DNA of 5,708 bases from Actinomycetes bacterium. Its GTDB lineage: Bacteria > Actinomycetota > Actinomycetes > Actinomycetales > Microbacteriaceae. Positions 5,400 through 5,708 of the stretch are shown in pieces. Within the stretch, counting starts at the first letter, position 1; every line of letters begins with the position of its first letter. The notes beneath the pieces are model-generated. The model was not told where the DNA came from. It ran no database searches and saw nothing but the letters and a program-made list of their open reading frames with translations. Location of the stretch: NCBI GenBank assembly GCA_023421635.1, contig JAEZSU010000114.1, forward strand, positions 1 through 5,708. Reading direction: 5' to 3'. Both the position numbers and the translations under genes were made by a program.

Positions 5400-5708
5400 T
5401 CATCCGGCGCGCAGTCTGGTCAGTCGTGAACGGTCGCGTCGGATGAGCGCGACGACGAGCGGGACGACAGCCGCGAACAGGACGAAGGCGCCCTGGATCC
5501 AGTACTGCCACGACAGTCCGAGCGACAGGAACGCCAGCGCGCTGGTCACCGTCTGCAGCAGCAGGCCGGCAGCCGCGACGGCGAGAGCGGAACCGGACCC
5601 GCCGAAGATGCTCGCACCGGCGATCACGACGGCGGTGACCGACGTGAGCGTGAGCGCCTGCGCCGCGTTCGCGTCGCCGATCCCGGACCGTGAGTACACC
5701 GCGAGACC
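5400..5708 (-). CDS. ABC transporter permease, RbsC-type (BPD_transp_2 family), C-terminal part only
   Basis: The last 102 residues of an integral membrane permease are present; the reading frame stays open to the right edge, so the true start lies outside. The signature region SVTAVVIAGASIFGGSGS matches the well-conserved AxVVxGGxSxxGGxGS block of ribose, xylose and branched-chain-amino-acid type permeases. It is followed by hydrophobic segments at about AVAAAGLLLQ...LAFL and FVLFAAVVPLVVALI, then a positively charged cytoplasmic tail (RRDRSRLTRLRAG). As in this family, it would form a dimeric channel with an ATPase and a periplasmic/lipoprotein solute-binding protein, probably encoded further right. 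Being directly upstream of the M24 gene, it probably imports that enzyme's substrate. RbsC-like proteins carry sugars, nucleosides, autoinducers and other polar compounds, so the cargo cannot be inferred. A GTG at 5699 is internal, not a start. Confidence 0.88.
   Translation of the reverse strand, partial: GLAVYSRSGIGDANAAQALTLTSVTAVVIAGASIFGGSGSALAVAAAGLLLQTVTSALAFLSLGLSWQYWIQGAFVLFAAVVPLVVALIRRDRSRLTRLRAG

Noticed and set aside
4004..5446. A 480-codon open frame on the plus strand opposite the M24 gene.
   Set aside because: Its composition (Arg, Val, Gly, His-rich, no recognisable domain) is that of the antisense shadow of a GC-rich gene.

Overview
The window is very GC-rich coding DNA (roughly 70% G+C by eye). 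The G/C-ending codons, strong AAGGAG/GAGGAG-type ribosome binding sites and stop/start overlaps point to a high-GC actinobacterium. Frequent GATGC and GCATCC codon contexts feel like Microbacteriaceae, but that is only an impression. There are seven genes, two of them cut by the window edges, and almost no non-coding DNA: one 159-base divergent promoter region (1006-1164) and one 46-base gap (5354-5399). I see no RNA gene, insertion sequence, CRISPR array or phage signature.

Layout. (1) 1-1005, minus: the 5' 335 codons of a thiamine-diphosphate-dependent 2-oxoacid dehydrogenase E1 alpha-type protein, running off the left edge. (2) 1006-1164: divergent promoter region with a perfect 12-bp palindrome, ATTGGCGCCAAT, placed to cover both promoters. 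(3) 1165-2366, plus: a two-gene operon of a VOC/glyoxalase-fold protein and an FCD-type GntR regulator, coupled by an ATGA overlap. (4) 5708-2359, minus: a tightly packed operon of an RbsC-type ABC permease (3' end only), an M24 'pita-bread' hydrolase of the creatinase/DddP-like sort, a 3-hydroxyisobutyrate-dehydrogenase-like NADP oxidoreductase, and a short-chain dehydrogenase-fold protein. The last two starts overlap the preceding stops. The two operons converge, and their stop codons overlap inside an 8-bp palindrome.

Read together, this looks like a catabolic island for one small organic compound. An ABC importer brings it in, the M24 enzyme probably does the first hydrolysis or lyase step, two nucleotide-dependent enzymes and a VOC enzyme process the product, and a TPP-dependent 2-oxoacid dehydrogenase oxidises the resulting 2-oxoacid. 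The FCD-GntR protein would be the substrate-responsive switch. The substrate cannot be named from sequence. Two of the enzymes are atypical at their active sites. The M24 protein has Cys where a metal-binding Asp is expected and Trp where a second His is expected. The SDR lacks the whole Asn-Ser-Tyr-Lys tetrad. These departures, and the unassigned pathway, are the most interesting aspects of the window.
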